From positions 172,602-236,601 of the forward strand of contig JARWZO010000029.1 in assembly GCA_029866325.1 (NCBI GenBank): a DNA stretch of 64,000 nt, read 5' to 3'. Below, piece by piece: positions 26,248-35,176 of the stretch. This DNA comes from Fluviicola sp. GTDB taxonomy: Bacteria; Bacteroidota; Bacteroidia; Flavobacteriales_D; Crocinitomicaceae. The stretch's first letter is position 1; every line of letters starts with the position of its first letter. The notes beneath the pieces were generated by a model. That model worked only from the letters and a program-made list of their open reading frames with translations, did not search any database and had not been told where the DNA came from. Made by a program: the position numbers and the translations under genes.

Positions 26248-26868
26248 ATGAAAAAAGCCGTTTACGGAGTCACACTTTTCCTAGGAATGGGATTATTAAT
26301 GACTTCTTGTTTTAGCAGTTCAAGCAGTGATGATTTGAAAAAGTCGCTTGAAGACCTTAAGAAAGATTTGAATACAGTGAATTATGTTGAGTCGGATATC
26401 GATAGCTTGGATTTCAGCATGGTGCTTCCTGATTACATGGTTGCTACTTCTACTCTTGATGCAGACAGACCTTTCCAGTTTATGAATGCCGTAAAGGAGC
26501 AATACATTGTAGCTAGTTATGAAATGATCAGTGATGTAGAGCCTTCTTTGAAAGCGTTGAATTACGAAGGAAAAACCTTGCTTGATCAATATGTTTCTTA
26601 CAACAAAGAAGTGATAGAAGAAGGTGTAACGATCTCGAAACAAGATCCGATCAAAAAAATGACCATCGACGGAATGCAAGCGCAACTAATGCAATTCGAT
26701 GGTATGGTTGAAGGAATCAGCGAAGGAATCAGTTATTATACTGTTTTCATTCAAGCCAAAGACAAATTGTACTTTATCATGACCTGGACACTTGAAAGCA
26801 GAAAAGACGATTTCAAACCGATTGCAGAAAAAATGATCAAATCATTCCATTTGAAAAAATCGGCATAA
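26248..26868 (+). CDS. Lipoprotein, tandem paralogue
   Basis: This 206-aa protein has lipobox MTSC at residues 18-21 and then a Ser-rich linker, so it should be a lipoprotein. The mature part repeats the neighbouring gene throughout (for example DRPFQFMNAVKEQYIVASYE and IDGMQAQLMQFDGMVEGISE). The two genes are separated by 142 bases and appear to be a tandem duplication. A terminator closes the unit. Confidence 0.8.
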   Translation: MKKAVYGVTLFLGMGLLMTSCFSSSSSDDLKKSLEDLKKDLNTVNYVESDIDSLDFSMVLPDYMVATSTLDADRPFQFMNAVKEQYIVASYEMISDVEPSLKALNYEGKTLLDQYVSYNKEVIEEGVTISKQDPIKKMTIDGMQAQLMQFDGMVEGISEGISYYTVFIQAKDKLYFIMTWTLESRKDDFKPIAEKMIKSFHLKKSA

Positions 26869-26896
26869 ATCGTTTTTTTTACAACCGAAAATTCTT

Positions 26897-26926
26897 AAGC
26901 ATCACGACTGATCGTGGTGCTTTTTT
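26897..26926 (+). terminator. Terminator of the lipoprotein pair
   Basis: An 11-bp stem with one G-T pair (26897-26907 with 26912-26922) has a 4-nt loop and is followed by Ts. Confidence 0.9.
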
Positions 26927-26948
26927 GTTGGCGCATTGCATGATCATT

Positions 26949-27076
26949 TCCCACAGATGCACGGATTACAGCTCGGCTAACGCCCTCGCACATTTTTAAT
27001 GTTGTATAGTTGTTTATGAAATTGAAGTATCAACAGCGCTGCCGTTAGGAGCGCAAAAATCAGTGCATCTGTGGGA
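26949..27076. repeat. Inverted-repeat element family, copy C
   Basis: Terminal repeats TCCCACAGATGCACGGATTA and TCAGTGCATCTGTGGGA enclose block 1, GCTCGGCTAACGCCCTCGC (26971-26989), a 46-nt loop, and block 2, GCGCTGCCGTTAGGAGCGC (from 27036). Plus orientation. It lies between convergent genes and, with copy D, brackets the MFS transporter gene. Confidence 0.92.
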
Positions 27077-27105
27077 AAAAAAGTACCATTCAGTTGGTCT
27101 TAAAT

Positions 27106-28359
27106 TCATTCTTCCACAAAATCCAAATCTTTATCATGGGTTTCGGCAATGGTAGCTGTGCTGTAAATGCCAATTCCAAAGGCCAATAACCCCACAATGG
27201 CAGCAGCATTTACCACCGAGACATCCCAATCTTGCAAATACCCGAAGCCAAGCGTCATCGGGATCACCATTCCGCGCACCATGTTGGGAATAGTAGTCGC
27301 CGCCGTTGATCGAATGTTGGTTCCGAATTGTTCTGCTCCAACAGTTACAAACATGGCCCAATAACCTGTTCCGAAACCAAACCAACAGCAAAGGAAATAA
27401 TACATTCCCTGAGTTTTGATACCACCGTATAAGAGCCAGACCACGCTGATTAGGGTAAAAGCCATCATCCATAAAATGGCTTTCTTGCGCGATTTCAAAA
27501 TATGACTCAACACTCCGCTGAATAAATCTCCTGCCGAAATACCAATATAGCCCCACATGATAGCATCGCCTGCTTTGATGCCTCCGGGAATGCCTAGCGC
27601 TTTACCAAATTGATTGCCGAGCATGGCCAAAATTCCAATACAAAACCACGTGGGAAGCCCAATTCCGATGCATTTGAGGTAACGTTTTAAACGATCCCAA
27701 TTGGCAAACAAGGAAAAGAAATTGCCTCTTGAAACCGACGAATGCGACACGGCTTTAAACATTCCTGATTCGATGACACCGAAACGCAGCAATAACAACC
27801 CAATTCCCATTCCACCACCGATGAAATAAGCAATTGACCAATCGCCTGCCAGTTTTACCGTAAAATTGGCAACTACCGCTCCAGACAACCCGAAACCGGC
27901 AACCAATGATGTTCCTAAAGCACGTAGGTTTTTAGGTAAAACTTCAGAAACCAAGGTGATTCCTGCTCCCAATTCTCCGGCCAAACCTATTCCGGCAATG
28001 AAGCGCAAGCCCACATAACTATAGGTCAACGTTTCTTTATCTCCTGGGAAATAAGGTAACAACCCGCACACGATATTAGCTGCGGAATACAAAATAATGG
28101 AACCGAACAATACCGATAATCGTCCGCGTTTGTCTCCTAAAACACCCCATAAAATACCTCCGAGTAGCAACCCTCCCATTTGCCAATTGATAATCGTACC
28201 ACCAACAGAATCAACCTCGGCTGCCGAAAAACCCAATCCCAGAAGACTCGGCTCACGCACAATACCAAACAACAGTAAATCGTAGATATCAACAAAGTAA
28301 CCTAGTGCAGCCACAATTACAGGCAAGGAAAACAAGGGTTTATAGGAAATTTTTTCCAC
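27106..28359 (-). CDS. MFS transporter, metabolite:H+ symporter type
   Basis: This 417-aa integral membrane protein has about twelve membrane segments. The loop 2-3 signature is GDKRGRLSVLFGS, and the N-terminal YFVDIYDLLLFGIV and LGLGFSAAEV stretches match the sugar/metabolite H+-symporter branch of the major facilitator superfamily. The substrate is not identifiable. The gene is isolated, with element copies C and D on either side in the same orientation. Confidence 0.82.
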   Translation of the reverse strand: MEKISYKPLFSLPVIVAALGYFVDIYDLLLFGIVREPSLLGLGFSAAEVDSVGGTIINWQMGGLLLGGILWGVLGDKRGRLSVLFGSIILYSAANIVCGLLPYFPGDKETLTYSYVGLRFIAGIGLAGELGAGITLVSEVLPKNLRALGTSLVAGFGLSGAVVANFTVKLAGDWSIAYFIGGGMGIGLLLLRFGVIESGMFKAVSHSSVSRGNFFSLFANWDRLKRYLKCIGIGLPTWFCIGILAMLGNQFGKALGIPGGIKAGDAIMWGYIGISAGDLFSGVLSHILKSRKKAILWMMAFTLISVVWLLYGGIKTQGMYYFLCCWFGFGTGYWAMFVTVGAEQFGTNIRSTAATTIPNMVRGMVIPMTLGFGYLQDWDVSVVNAAAIVGLLAFGIGIYSTATIAETHDKDLDFVEE

Positions 28360-28407
28360 AGTAGTGTCGTTTTAGTATTTACAAGAGAATATTAGTTGTT
28401 CAATGAA

Positions 28408-28422
28408 TCCGCCTCAGGCGGA
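28408..28422. repeat. 15-nt palindrome TCCGCCT-C-AGGCGGA
   Basis: This short palindrome recurs at 53364-53378, with one change at 37364-37378, and with an inverted centre at 54275-54285. A related AGCCTGAGGCT lies inside element copy D (28541-28551). It sits 11 bases from the left end of copy D. Confidence 0.85.
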
Positions 28423-28432
28423 TGTTTTTTTT

Positions 28433-28580
28433 TACCACAAATGCACGAATTCGGCTCGGCTAACGCCCTCGCTAACTATTATTCAACAAACATAATTGTG
28501 TCACAAACAACAGATAACTAGTTCAATCCTATGCGCTGTCAGCCTGAGGCTGAAGCGCAAAAATTCGTGAATCTGTGGGA
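28433..28580. repeat. Inverted-repeat element family, copy D
   Basis: The longest copy (148 bp). Left end TACCACAAATGCACGAATTC, then block 1 CTCGGCTAACGCCCTCGC, a loop of about 60 nt, a changed block 2 in which the CCGTTAGG core is replaced by TCAGCCTGAGGCTGA, and right end ATTCGTGAATCTGTGGGA. Plus orientation, between divergent genes. It fills much of the 353-base gap between the MFS and ribD genes; no promoter consensus is seen in the remainder. Confidence 0.9.
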
Positions 28581-28712
28581 AATCAACTAAATTCCCTTGT
28601 AAAGCATATTTTAAGAGGCTGAAAATAGTGAGATTTTGCGGGATGCAAGACGCTTTTCAGGGAAATGTAACGCATGCGCACTATTACAGCTAAAAAATGG
28701 GTAAAATTGCAC

Positions 28713-29750
28713 ATGTTTTCGGATGAACAGTTTATGCAGCGTGCCATTCAACTGGCGCTTTTGGGAGGTGTTTCCGTAGCGCCAAATCCGATGGTGGGCG
28801 CTGTAATTGTGTACAACAACCGCATCATCGGCGAAGGTTATCATCAACTGTTTGGTTCGGCTCACGCTGAAGTGAATGCTGTAAACAGTGTCGAAGACCA
28901 ATCGTTACTCCGCGAAGCAACCATCTACGTAACGTTGGAACCCTGCGCCCATTTCGGGAAAACGCCACCTTGTGCCAATTTATTGGTTCAGAAGCAATTC
29001 AAACGTGTGGTGATCGGCACTGTTGATCCGTTTGCCAAAGTTGCCGGACAAGGCATTCGCATCTTGCAGGAAGCAGGTATTGAATGTACCGTTGGCGTGT
29101 TGGAAAAGGAATGTCAGGAAGTGAACAAACGCTTTTTTACGTTTCATAACCAACAGCGACCTTACGTCATCTTGAAATGGGCACAAACCATTGACGGATT
29201 CATCGATGCTGACCGCAACAACAATGAAACAGGTGAAATTCGCTGGATTTCTTCTCCTGATACACAAACCCTCGTTCACCAATGGCGCGCTGAAGAACAA
29301 GCTATTTTGGTGGGTTGGCATACGATTTTGAATGACAATCCAAGTTTGACAGTGCGCGCTGTAAGCGGAAAGAACCCGATTCGTGTCATCATTGACAGCA
29401 AACTTCAAGCTCCGACAACGGCAACTGTTTTCACCGACGGCTTACCTACAATTGTCCTCAACACCCTTCGCGACGGTCAGGAAGGATCGATTCAGTACGT
29501 TCAGCTCAGCGATTGTTCGGTTGAAAATCAATTAAAAGCCTTGTATCAGCTCAACATTACTTCCGTTTTTATTGAAGGTGGAAGATTTACGCTTCAGCAA
29601 TACATCGATTCCGAAAACTGGGATGAAGCACGTGTAATCATCGGAACCAACAAATTCGGTTCCGGTACCAAAGCTCCTGTTATCGGACAAATTCCAACGA
29701 AAACAATCACCTTAGCAACAGATACCATTCATACTTTCTCGCCATCATGA
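28713..29750 (+). CDS. ribD: Bifunctional riboflavin biosynthesis deaminase/reductase RibD
   Basis: RibD deaminates the pyrimidine from GTP and then reduces the ribosyl side chain, the second and third steps of riboflavin synthesis. The start at 28713 (MFSDEQFMQRAIQLALLGG) is preferred over ATG 28674. Zinc ligands are visible as H51-A-E53 and C78/C87 in TLEPCAHFGKTPPCANL, with PNPMVGAVIV before them. The C-terminal reductase domain begins near residue 145 (RPYVILKWAQTIDGFI), with EEQAILVGWHTILNDNPSLT and FIEGG. Length (345 aa) is normal. It overlaps the next gene by 4 nt. Confidence 0.94.
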   Translation: MFSDEQFMQRAIQLALLGGVSVAPNPMVGAVIVYNNRIIGEGYHQLFGSAHAEVNAVNSVEDQSLLREATIYVTLEPCAHFGKTPPCANLLVQKQFKRVVIGTVDPFAKVAGQGIRILQEAGIECTVGVLEKECQEVNKRFFTFHNQQRPYVILKWAQTIDGFIDADRNNNETGEIRWISSPDTQTLVHQWRAEEQAILVGWHTILNDNPSLTVRAVSGKNPIRVIIDSKLQAPTTATVFTDGLPTIVLNTLRDGQEGSIQYVQLSDCSVENQLKALYQLNITSVFIEGGRFTLQQYIDSENWDEARVIIGTNKFGSGTKAPVIGQIPTKTITLATDTIHTFSPS

Positions 29751-30616
29751 TCGAACTTATATTCAGTATCCTGAGTTCCTCGGTACTTTTCTTCCTGTTC
29801 CGGCTTTTTCCTAAATACGGAGTGGATACCGCTCAGGCTATTGTGGTGAATTACTTTACGGCTTTTATTTGCGGTTGTGCGGTGAATCAAGCTATGCCCG
29901 ATGTAAACGGTTTACTGGAAACCAACCTCTTGCCGTATGTTTTATTAGCCGGATTCCTCTTTATCAGTTTGTTTGTAGGAATGGGCTATAGTTCTCAGAA
30001 AAACGGCATGGGAACCACTTCAGTAGCGGTAAAAATGAGCATGGCGCTGGCTATGATTTTCTTCATTATTGCTTACAACGAACCCGTTACCTTTCTTAAA
30101 GTCGTCGGTTTCATTTTGGCATTCGCCGGAATTTTCCTCATCACTTTTCAAAAAGATCAATCGTCAAATAAAGGCGCTGTTTTATTGTTATTATTTCTTT
30201 TTGTGGGAAGCGCCGTGCTGGAAACCTTGCTCAATTACGCCCAAAAGAAACTCCTCAACGACTACCCCGAATCGATGTTTACCGCTTTCGGTTTTTTGGC
30301 AGCAGGCTTTTTGGGTGTTTGCTGGATGATAACCGAATATGCACGCAAAAAACGAACCTTTTCGTGGAAAATCATTGTTGGGGGCATCGCACTCGGAATT
30401 CCTAATTATTTCTCTATTTACCTGTTGATCAAGTCCTATCAAACAACCGGTTGGGAAGATACCACGACTATAGCAGTCATGGGAATAGGCGTTGTTTCGC
30501 TTGCAGCTATATTCGGAATGCTTATTTTTAAAGAGTCGGCCAAATGGAACAAAATACTTGGACTGGTTTGTGCCATCGGAGCCATTGTATTGTTGACGGT
30601 GCTCTCTAAATACTAA
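29747..30616 (+). CDS. EamA/DMT-family permease
   Basis: This 289-aa membrane protein has about ten transmembrane segments in two similar halves and Gly-rich helices such as GFILAFAGIFLITFQ and IMGIGVVSLAAIF, matching the drug/metabolite transporter superfamily. The substrate is unknown. The ATGA overlap with ribD couples their translation, so export or uptake of a pathway-related compound is possible but not shown. The MBL gene starts 23 bases later. Confidence 0.8.
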   Translation: MIELIFSILSSSVLFFLFRLFPKYGVDTAQAIVVNYFTAFICGCAVNQAMPDVNGLLETNLLPYVLLAGFLFISLFVGMGYSSQKNGMGTTSVAVKMSMALAMIFFIIAYNEPVTFLKVVGFILAFAGIFLITFQKDQSSNKGAVLLLLFLFVGSAVLETLLNYAQKKLLNDYPESMFTAFGFLAAGFLGVCWMITEYARKKRTFSWKIIVGGIALGIPNYFSIYLLIKSYQTTGWEDTTTIAVMGIGVVSLAAIFGMLIFKESAKWNKILGLVCAIGAIVLLTVLSKY

Positions 30617-30639
30617 CCGTTTTTGTAACATTCAGAGAT

Positions 30640-31497
30640 ATGAAGATTTATCCTATAGAAACCGGAACGTTTAAGCTTGATGGAGGAGCCATGTTTGGTG
30701 TGGTTCCGAAAACCTTGTGGCAAAAAACCAATCCTGCTGACGAAAATAATATGTGTACATGGGCCATGCGTTGTTTGTTGATTGAAGACGGAAACCGCCT
30801 CATGCTCATTGATACCGGAATTGGTGACAAACAATCGGAGAAGTTTTTTTCGCATTATTACCTCGCCGATACGAAGACGTTGGAACAAAGCTTGAATAAA
30901 TTGGGATTCGGACTGGACCAAATTACGGATGTATTCCTGACTCACTTGCACTTTGACCATTGTGGAGGTGCTGTGAAATGGAACAATGATCGTTCAAAAC
31001 CGGAATTGGTGTTCCCGAATGCAACGTATTGGAGCACCGAAAACCATTGGGAATGGGCTACGAAACCCAATCCGCGAGAAAAAGCGTCATTCTTAAGCGA
31101 AAATATTTTACCTATTCAAGAAAGCGGACAATTAAAAATGGTGGAACGAACGGGTAATTTCAGCACGACTATTTTTCCGAATGTAGATGTACTTTTTGTG
31201 GACGGTCACACCGAAAGCATGATGATTCCGCACATTCATTACAAAGGTAAAACCCTTGTGTTTATGGCTGATTTATTGCCAAGTGCCGGACACATTCCGC
31301 TTCCTTACGTAATGGGCTATGATACACGACCATTATTGACTATGACAGAAAAAGAATTGTTCCTGAATACCGCAGCAGAAAAGGAATTGGTGCTGTTTTT
31401 GGAACACGATTCTGTAAATGAATGCTGTACATTGAAACAAACTGACAAAGGTATCCGTATGAATGAATCGCATTCGTTTGCTGAGATATTTAGTTAA
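30640..31497 (+). CDS. MBL-fold metallo-hydrolase
   Basis: This 285-aa cytoplasmic protein has the metallo-beta-lactamase motif THLHFDHCGG (H102, H104, D106, H107), the first-strand loop LIDTGIGD, a later VDGHTESMMIPHI and the FMADLLPSAGHIP strand with a possible ligand aspartate. It most resembles quorum-quenching-lactonase-like and other broad-specificity hydrolases of the family; the substrate is unknown. It probably belongs to the ribD transcription unit. Confidence 0.85.
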   Translation: MKIYPIETGTFKLDGGAMFGVVPKTLWQKTNPADENNMCTWAMRCLLIEDGNRLMLIDTGIGDKQSEKFFSHYYLADTKTLEQSLNKLGFGLDQITDVFLTHLHFDHCGGAVKWNNDRSKPELVFPNATYWSTENHWEWATKPNPREKASFLSENILPIQESGQLKMVERTGNFSTTIFPNVDVLFVDGHTESMMIPHIHYKGKTLVFMADLLPSAGHIPLPYVMGYDTRPLLTMTEKELFLNTAAEKELVLFLEHDSVNECCTLKQTDKGIRMNESHSFAEIFS

Positions 31498-31534
31498 AAA
31501 GTGTATTTTGAACCGTCGTTAATTTGGGACAACC

Positions 31535-33064
31535 ATGAACAATTACTTGCTGCAACTACTCAAAGAGGTAAAAACCATTATCATTCCGGGACTGGGAGCG
31601 ATTACGCTTACCAATGAAGCCACGGGTGAAATGATGTTTATGCCCTATCTGAAATACGATGACGGGAATCTGGCCAATCACATTGCCACCAAAGAAGGCT
31701 GGGAACTCAATGATGCCAAAAACCTCATTGCCAAGTTTGTACGCGAAGTCACCGCCGAATTAGACAAAGGAAATTCGTATGACATGTACCAATTCGGAAG
31801 TTTCAAAAAGGTCGACGGTGATGTGGCTTTTGACCAATGGTCTGCCGGAACGGTTTCAGAGCCTGAACCGGAAATTGTACCTGTTGTTGAACCGATTCCG
31901 GAACCGGAAGTAATTCCTGAGCCCATTATAGAACCTGTTCCCGAACCCATTGTGGAACCGGAACCGATTGTTGCACCTGAACCTGCAGTTGTTCCGGAAC
32001 CGATCATTGAGCCGGAACCTGTTGTAGTGCCCGAACCTGTGATTGAACCGGAACCTTTTGTGGAACCTGAACCGGTTGTGGTACCCGAACCAATCGTGGA
32101 ACCGGAATCTCCTACTCCTCCAATAGTAGAAACAGTAGTTGCAGCTGCGATTGTTGCGGAAACTGTTGCTGATGAACCGACTCCTGCAGTCACTGAAGAA
32201 AAATCGGTAGAAGTTCCAACTGAAGAACCGAAAGCGGTTACTCCTACTCCACCAGCCGAACCGAAAAAGCCCGTTGCTTCCAAAGAAAAACTAGCGGCGG
32301 AAGCCAAAAAGAAAGAAGCAGAAAAGAAAAAATCGGAGAAAAGCGCTCAGCCCAAGAAGAAAAAACGTGTTTTCGGATACATTCTTTGGGGATTTGTGGT
32401 CTTGCTGATGGGCGGCGCAACTTATGTGGCGTTGAACTTTGATACATTGAAGAATGATTTCCCGATTCTGGCCGATTTAGCCGGAGAAAACGAAGCGGGA
32501 AGCACGACTTCTGATGACGATAAACCTGCCATTGCCGAAGGCGAAAAAGACGCCAATCCGGATAATGATTCCATTTACGAATCGGAGGAGCCCACGGCAG
32601 AAAACGATGTAGAAAGCGCGCCTACTCCGGAATCCGCCGCGGCGGAGGTTGTTACTCCTGAGCCCAAACCTGTGAAAGAAAAACCGGCTCCAAAACCAAA
32701 ACCGGTCGAAAAACCAAAACCTGCACCCAAACCGGTAGCAAAACCCAAACCTACTCCGAAGCCGGTCAATTCAACTCCTAAAAAACCGAAACCGCGTCCG
32801 AGCAGCAACTCCAATGTGGCTATCGGTTCGCCCGATCCTTCAAAACCGTATCACGTAATTGGTGGTTCATTCGGTTCGGAAGCCAATGCGAAACGTTTGG
32901 CGCGTCAATTGATCGGAAAAGGACAACCTTCGGTGGTTGTGGGAGAGTTTAACGGGATGTACCGTGTGAGTATTGCCAGTTTTGCGACAGAAGCGGAAGC
33001 CAATGCTGCGAGTAATGACCTGAAGAGTATTGTGCCGGCGGCTTGGGTGTTTAAATGGCCGTGA
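31535..33064 (+). CDS. HU-like and SPOR domain cell-envelope protein
   Basis: This 509-aa protein contains, in order, an HU/CCDC81-like N-terminal domain (1-100; [20 protein letters not shown] and [14 protein letters not shown]), a Pro/Glu repeat region of the PEPxxxPEP type (110-192), a Lys/Glu stretch, one membrane segment (about 279-300), a second Pro/Lys-rich linker, and a SPOR peptidoglycan-binding domain (about 430-509, [20 protein letters not shown]). SPOR domains bind denuded septal glycan, so a role at division or in the envelope is likely; the cytosolic HU-like part is a known Bacteroidota pairing. The Pro/Glu region is repetitive DNA and may vary in length. Confidence 0.85.
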   Translation: MNNYLLQLLKEVKTIIIPGLGAITLTNEATGEMMFMPYLKYDDGNLANHIATKEGWELNDAKNLIAKFVREVTAELDKGNSYDMYQFGSFKKVDGDVAFDQWSAGTVSEPEPEIVPVVEPIPEPEVIPEPIIEPVPEPIVEPEPIVAPEPAVVPEPIIEPEPVVVPEPVIEPEPFVEPEPVVVPEPIVEPESPTPPIVETVVAAAIVAETVADEPTPAVTEEKSVEVPTEEPKAVTPTPPAEPKKPVASKEKLAAEAKKKEAEKKKSEKSAQPKKKKRVFGYILWGFVVLLMGGATYVALNFDTLKNDFPILADLAGENEAGSTTSDDDKPAIAEGEKDANPDNDSIYESEEPTAENDVESAPTPESAAAEVVTPEPKPVKEKPAPKPKPVEKPKPAPKPVAKPKPTPKPVNSTPKKPKPRPSSNSNVAIGSPDPSKPYHVIGGSFGSEANAKRLARQLIGKGQPSVVVGEFNGMYRVSIASFATEAEANAASNDLKSIVPAAWVFKWP

Positions 33065-33114
33065 TTGATCTAAACCGCCTTTTCTTGACGAAAAAAGTGG
33101 GACAAACTAGCGCG

Positions 33115-33166
33115 TAATACGTAACAATACTCCGTTTTCAAAGGAACGGTTATTGGTTACGTACTA
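33115..33166. terminator. Imperfect inverted repeat between convergent genes
   Basis: TAATACGTAACAATACTCCGTT (33115-33136) pairs imperfectly with AACGGTTATTGGTTACGTACTA (33145-33166). It lies between the SPOR gene and the convergent small gene. Neither side has a strong T run, so a terminator role is possible only. Confidence 0.45.
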
Positions 33167-33179
33167 GGCAGGCAGCTGT

Positions 33180-33638
33180 TTATTCGTAGATGTTAACCGA
33201 AACAGGGCTAAGTTGAAAATCAGCAATGTCCGACCCCGCGCTCAACATTCCTGATTGGAATCCAGGCTTCTCTAATACGATGTACATGTCCGTAGTAATG
33301 TGTACTGGTTTACCTGACGGAGGTGTATACACACCGCTTCCAGGCGTAACAATACTTAAAGCTCCATTCGACCCAGCATTCAATTCGTATGCAAAACCAT
33401 CATAATTCAGCGTAAAATGCTGCATGGAATTGTCATATAAAAAATGTATCGCGACCAAACCAAATGCCCTTAATGTCCCTGGCTCTTCTTCGACAATTGT
33501 CACCTGCAATGTTCCAAGCGGACCATTGGCCGAATCAGGATTATGAAAACTGTATTCGCACTGAAGTATGATCTTTCCGTTTGGTTGTTTAAGCAATTGT
33601 TCGAGCGATAGTGTGGTAGTCGTATTTTTTGCTGCCAT
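33180..33638 (-). CDS. Small beta-rich protein, paralogue 1
   Basis: This 152-aa protein has no signal peptide and no membrane segment. It shares with the gene at 33900-34340 the block YSFHNPDSANGPLGTLQVTI then EEEPGTL, which I do not recognise from any known family. The rest is predicted strand-rich. The close pairing of both with DUF1761 sequence suggests a duplicated gene module. Confidence 0.65.
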   Translation of the reverse strand: MAAKNTTTTLSLEQLLKQPNGKIILQCEYSFHNPDSANGPLGTLQVTIVEEEPGTLRAFGLVAIHFLYDNSMQHFTLNYDGFAYELNAGSNGALSIVTPGSGVYTPPSGKPVHITTDMYIVLEKPGFQSGMLSAGSDIADFQLSPVSVNIYE

Positions 33639-33773
33639 AATGGTATGAGTTAAACTTTAATACTATTTAATGCGACAATATTCGAAAAAATAATGCGGTA
33701 AACCTAACGTAAAAATACCTGTTTCTAGTTTCGCTGTTAAACTGAGTTCGCCATAAGAATGCCTGTTTGACAA

Positions 33774-33806
33774 CGAAAAAGCCGGAAGAAATATTCTCCC
33801 GACCTT
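33774..33806 (-). terminator. Terminator after small protein 2 and the DUF1761 remnant
   Basis: On the minus strand, AAGGTCGGGAG pairs with CTTCCGGCTT (one bulge, two wobble pairs), followed by a T run. It resembles the terminator after the intact DUF1761 gene. Confidence 0.6.
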
Positions 33807-33828
33807 GTAGTTTTAGTGTCATTCCGTC

Positions 33829-33882
33829 TTATTCCATAAAAACAATGATATATGATACCGCTAATAGTCTGGCAATATAGAC
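33829..33882 (-). pseudogene. C-terminal remnant of a DUF1761 gene
   Basis: The minus strand encodes VYIARLLAVSYIIVFME and a stop, aligning with the DUF1761 C-terminus of the gene at 34513-34959 (TYHLLSLLVVSFIIVFMA and stop). Codons and the downstream hairpin are also similar. There is no start codon or upstream part; a stop codon precedes it. I read it as the tail of a deleted duplicate. Confidence 0.75.
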
Positions 33883-33899
33883 GAAAATCACACTTCAAA

Positions 33900-34340
33900 T
33901 CATCCTACCTGAACCGATGTCGCGGTAAGCGTATAGTCCTGAAGGAAACCTTCTACCGTTAACGTTCCTGATCCAAAACCCGGAGAAAGTGTCATTGTTA
34001 TTTTGGCAGTTACTGCCTTTTTAGGGTCTGGCCAAGCCGACATTGTGCCTTTTCCAAGTGCAATAATTGTTGTTATACCTGTGCTGCCATCGTAAGCTGT
34101 AGTTCCGGTGTAGTGAAGCGTCGTTAAGCTTCCCATACCATAAAGCGTTTGTATGTTTACGGTGCCGACTGCACTTTGTAATTCCGGTTCATCTAAAAGC
34201 GTTACATCAACTGTTCCAAACGGACCGTTAATCGAGTAAGGATTGTTGAAGCTATATTTTGCTTCAAGAGCCACTGTGCCATTTCCCAATTTTACCACAT
34301 CTTCGTGTGATTGAATACTTGTTACTGCGTTTGTAGACAT
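33900..34340 (-). CDS. Small beta-rich protein, paralogue 2
   Basis: This 146-aa protein carries the same YSFNNPYSINGPFGTVDVTL then DEPEL block as paralogue 1, with no signal peptide or membrane segment. Its C-terminal part is rich in Thr, Gly and Val strands (TAKITMTLSPGFGSGTLTVE). Function unknown. It lies 172 bases downstream of the intact DUF1761 gene, with a terminator between, and 18 bases before the remnant. Confidence 0.65.
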   Translation of the reverse strand: MSTNAVTSIQSHEDVVKLGNGTVALEAKYSFNNPYSINGPFGTVDVTLLDEPELQSAVGTVNIQTLYGMGSLTTLHYTGTTAYDGSTGITTIIALGKGTMSAWPDPKKAVTAKITMTLSPGFGSGTLTVEGFLQDYTLTATSVQVG

Positions 34341-34460
34341 AAGACTGTTTTAAGAGTGAATAATTACTACAAGTATTCAACAATTAAGTCAATAGACAAC
34401 AGGTAAAAATACCCGATTTCAATGTTCGCGAGAACCAACCTATTTCCGAAGAATGTGAAC

Positions 34461-34491
34461 AAAAAAACCGGAAGTTTTATTCTCCCGGCTT
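34461..34491 (-). terminator. Terminator after the intact DUF1761 gene
   Basis: On the minus strand, AGCCGGGAG pairs with CTTCCGGTT (wobble-containing stem), followed by seven Ts. It lies about 22 bases after the DUF1761 stop. Confidence 0.8.
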
Positions 34492-34512
34492 TGCAATTTT
34501 ATCATTCGTTTA

Positions 34513-34959
34513 TCAAGCCATAAAAACAATGATAAACGACACCACCAACAATGACAGCAAGTGATACGTTGTGTTGATCAGGAATAACTTCCATGATTTC
34601 ATTTCCCATGAAACGGTGTTGAGGTCAAGGGGAACAAAAAAGCCAAGCCACGTAAACACGGCAGACATGGCAGCCATCAATGCCGGTGTCATCATTTCAG
34701 AAGCCGGTTGATTCCATGTTGCCGGATTCCATACAGCAATATTGTGCGCCAATACCCATGCCATCAAGAAGTTTCCGATCACATTGATGATCATGGCTTT
34801 TACGAAAACCGATGTCGGTGGTTTTTGATCGAAATTAAATCCCATTTCCTTAGCCCACACTTTTCCGAAAAGTGGTGTGTACCAGATAAAACCAAGGAAG
34901 AAATTCGCTACCACAGCGATTCCAATAGCTAAAAAATTAATGTGAATGTTTGGTTCCAT
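34513..34959 (-). CDS. DUF1761 family membrane protein, second paralogue
   Basis: This 148-aa protein has four predicted membrane segments and the DUF1761 pattern NFLAIGIAVVANFFLGFIWY then TPLFGKVWAKEMG. It is diverged from the gene at 7796-8197, yet clearly of the same family. It is the upstream member of the module with small beta-rich protein 2. Function unknown. Confidence 0.85.
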   Translation of the reverse strand: MEPNIHINFLAIGIAVVANFFLGFIWYTPLFGKVWAKEMGFNFDQKPPTSVFVKAMIINVIGNFLMAWVLAHNIAVWNPATWNQPASEMMTPALMAAMSAVFTWLGFFVPLDLNTVSWEMKSWKLFLINTTYHLLSLLVVSFIIVFMA

Positions 34960-35176
34960 AAGTAATCTTATTTAATAGTTGACATATCAAACGAAAAAAA
35001 CCGAAGAAGGTTTCGGATAGGTCACCAATGCAAGCAATACAACAAAAAACCGGTCAAAACAACTCATTTCTACTTGAAATATCCGTTGTTCATTTAATAA
35101 GAGTACCTTACCACAAACATGAATATTCATCATGTGTGCGGGTAACCGTTTTATCCAATCAGTTAATCAGATACGT

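Noticed and set aside
16732..28580. Elements A to D considered as insertion sequences
   Set aside because: They are under 150 bp and have no open reading frame for a transposase, and I see no clear target-site duplication.
31678..32307. Minus-strand frame of 209 codons rich in Ser, Gly and Thr
   Set aside because: It is the shadow of the repetitive Pro/Glu part of the SPOR gene on the other strand; no start region or family.
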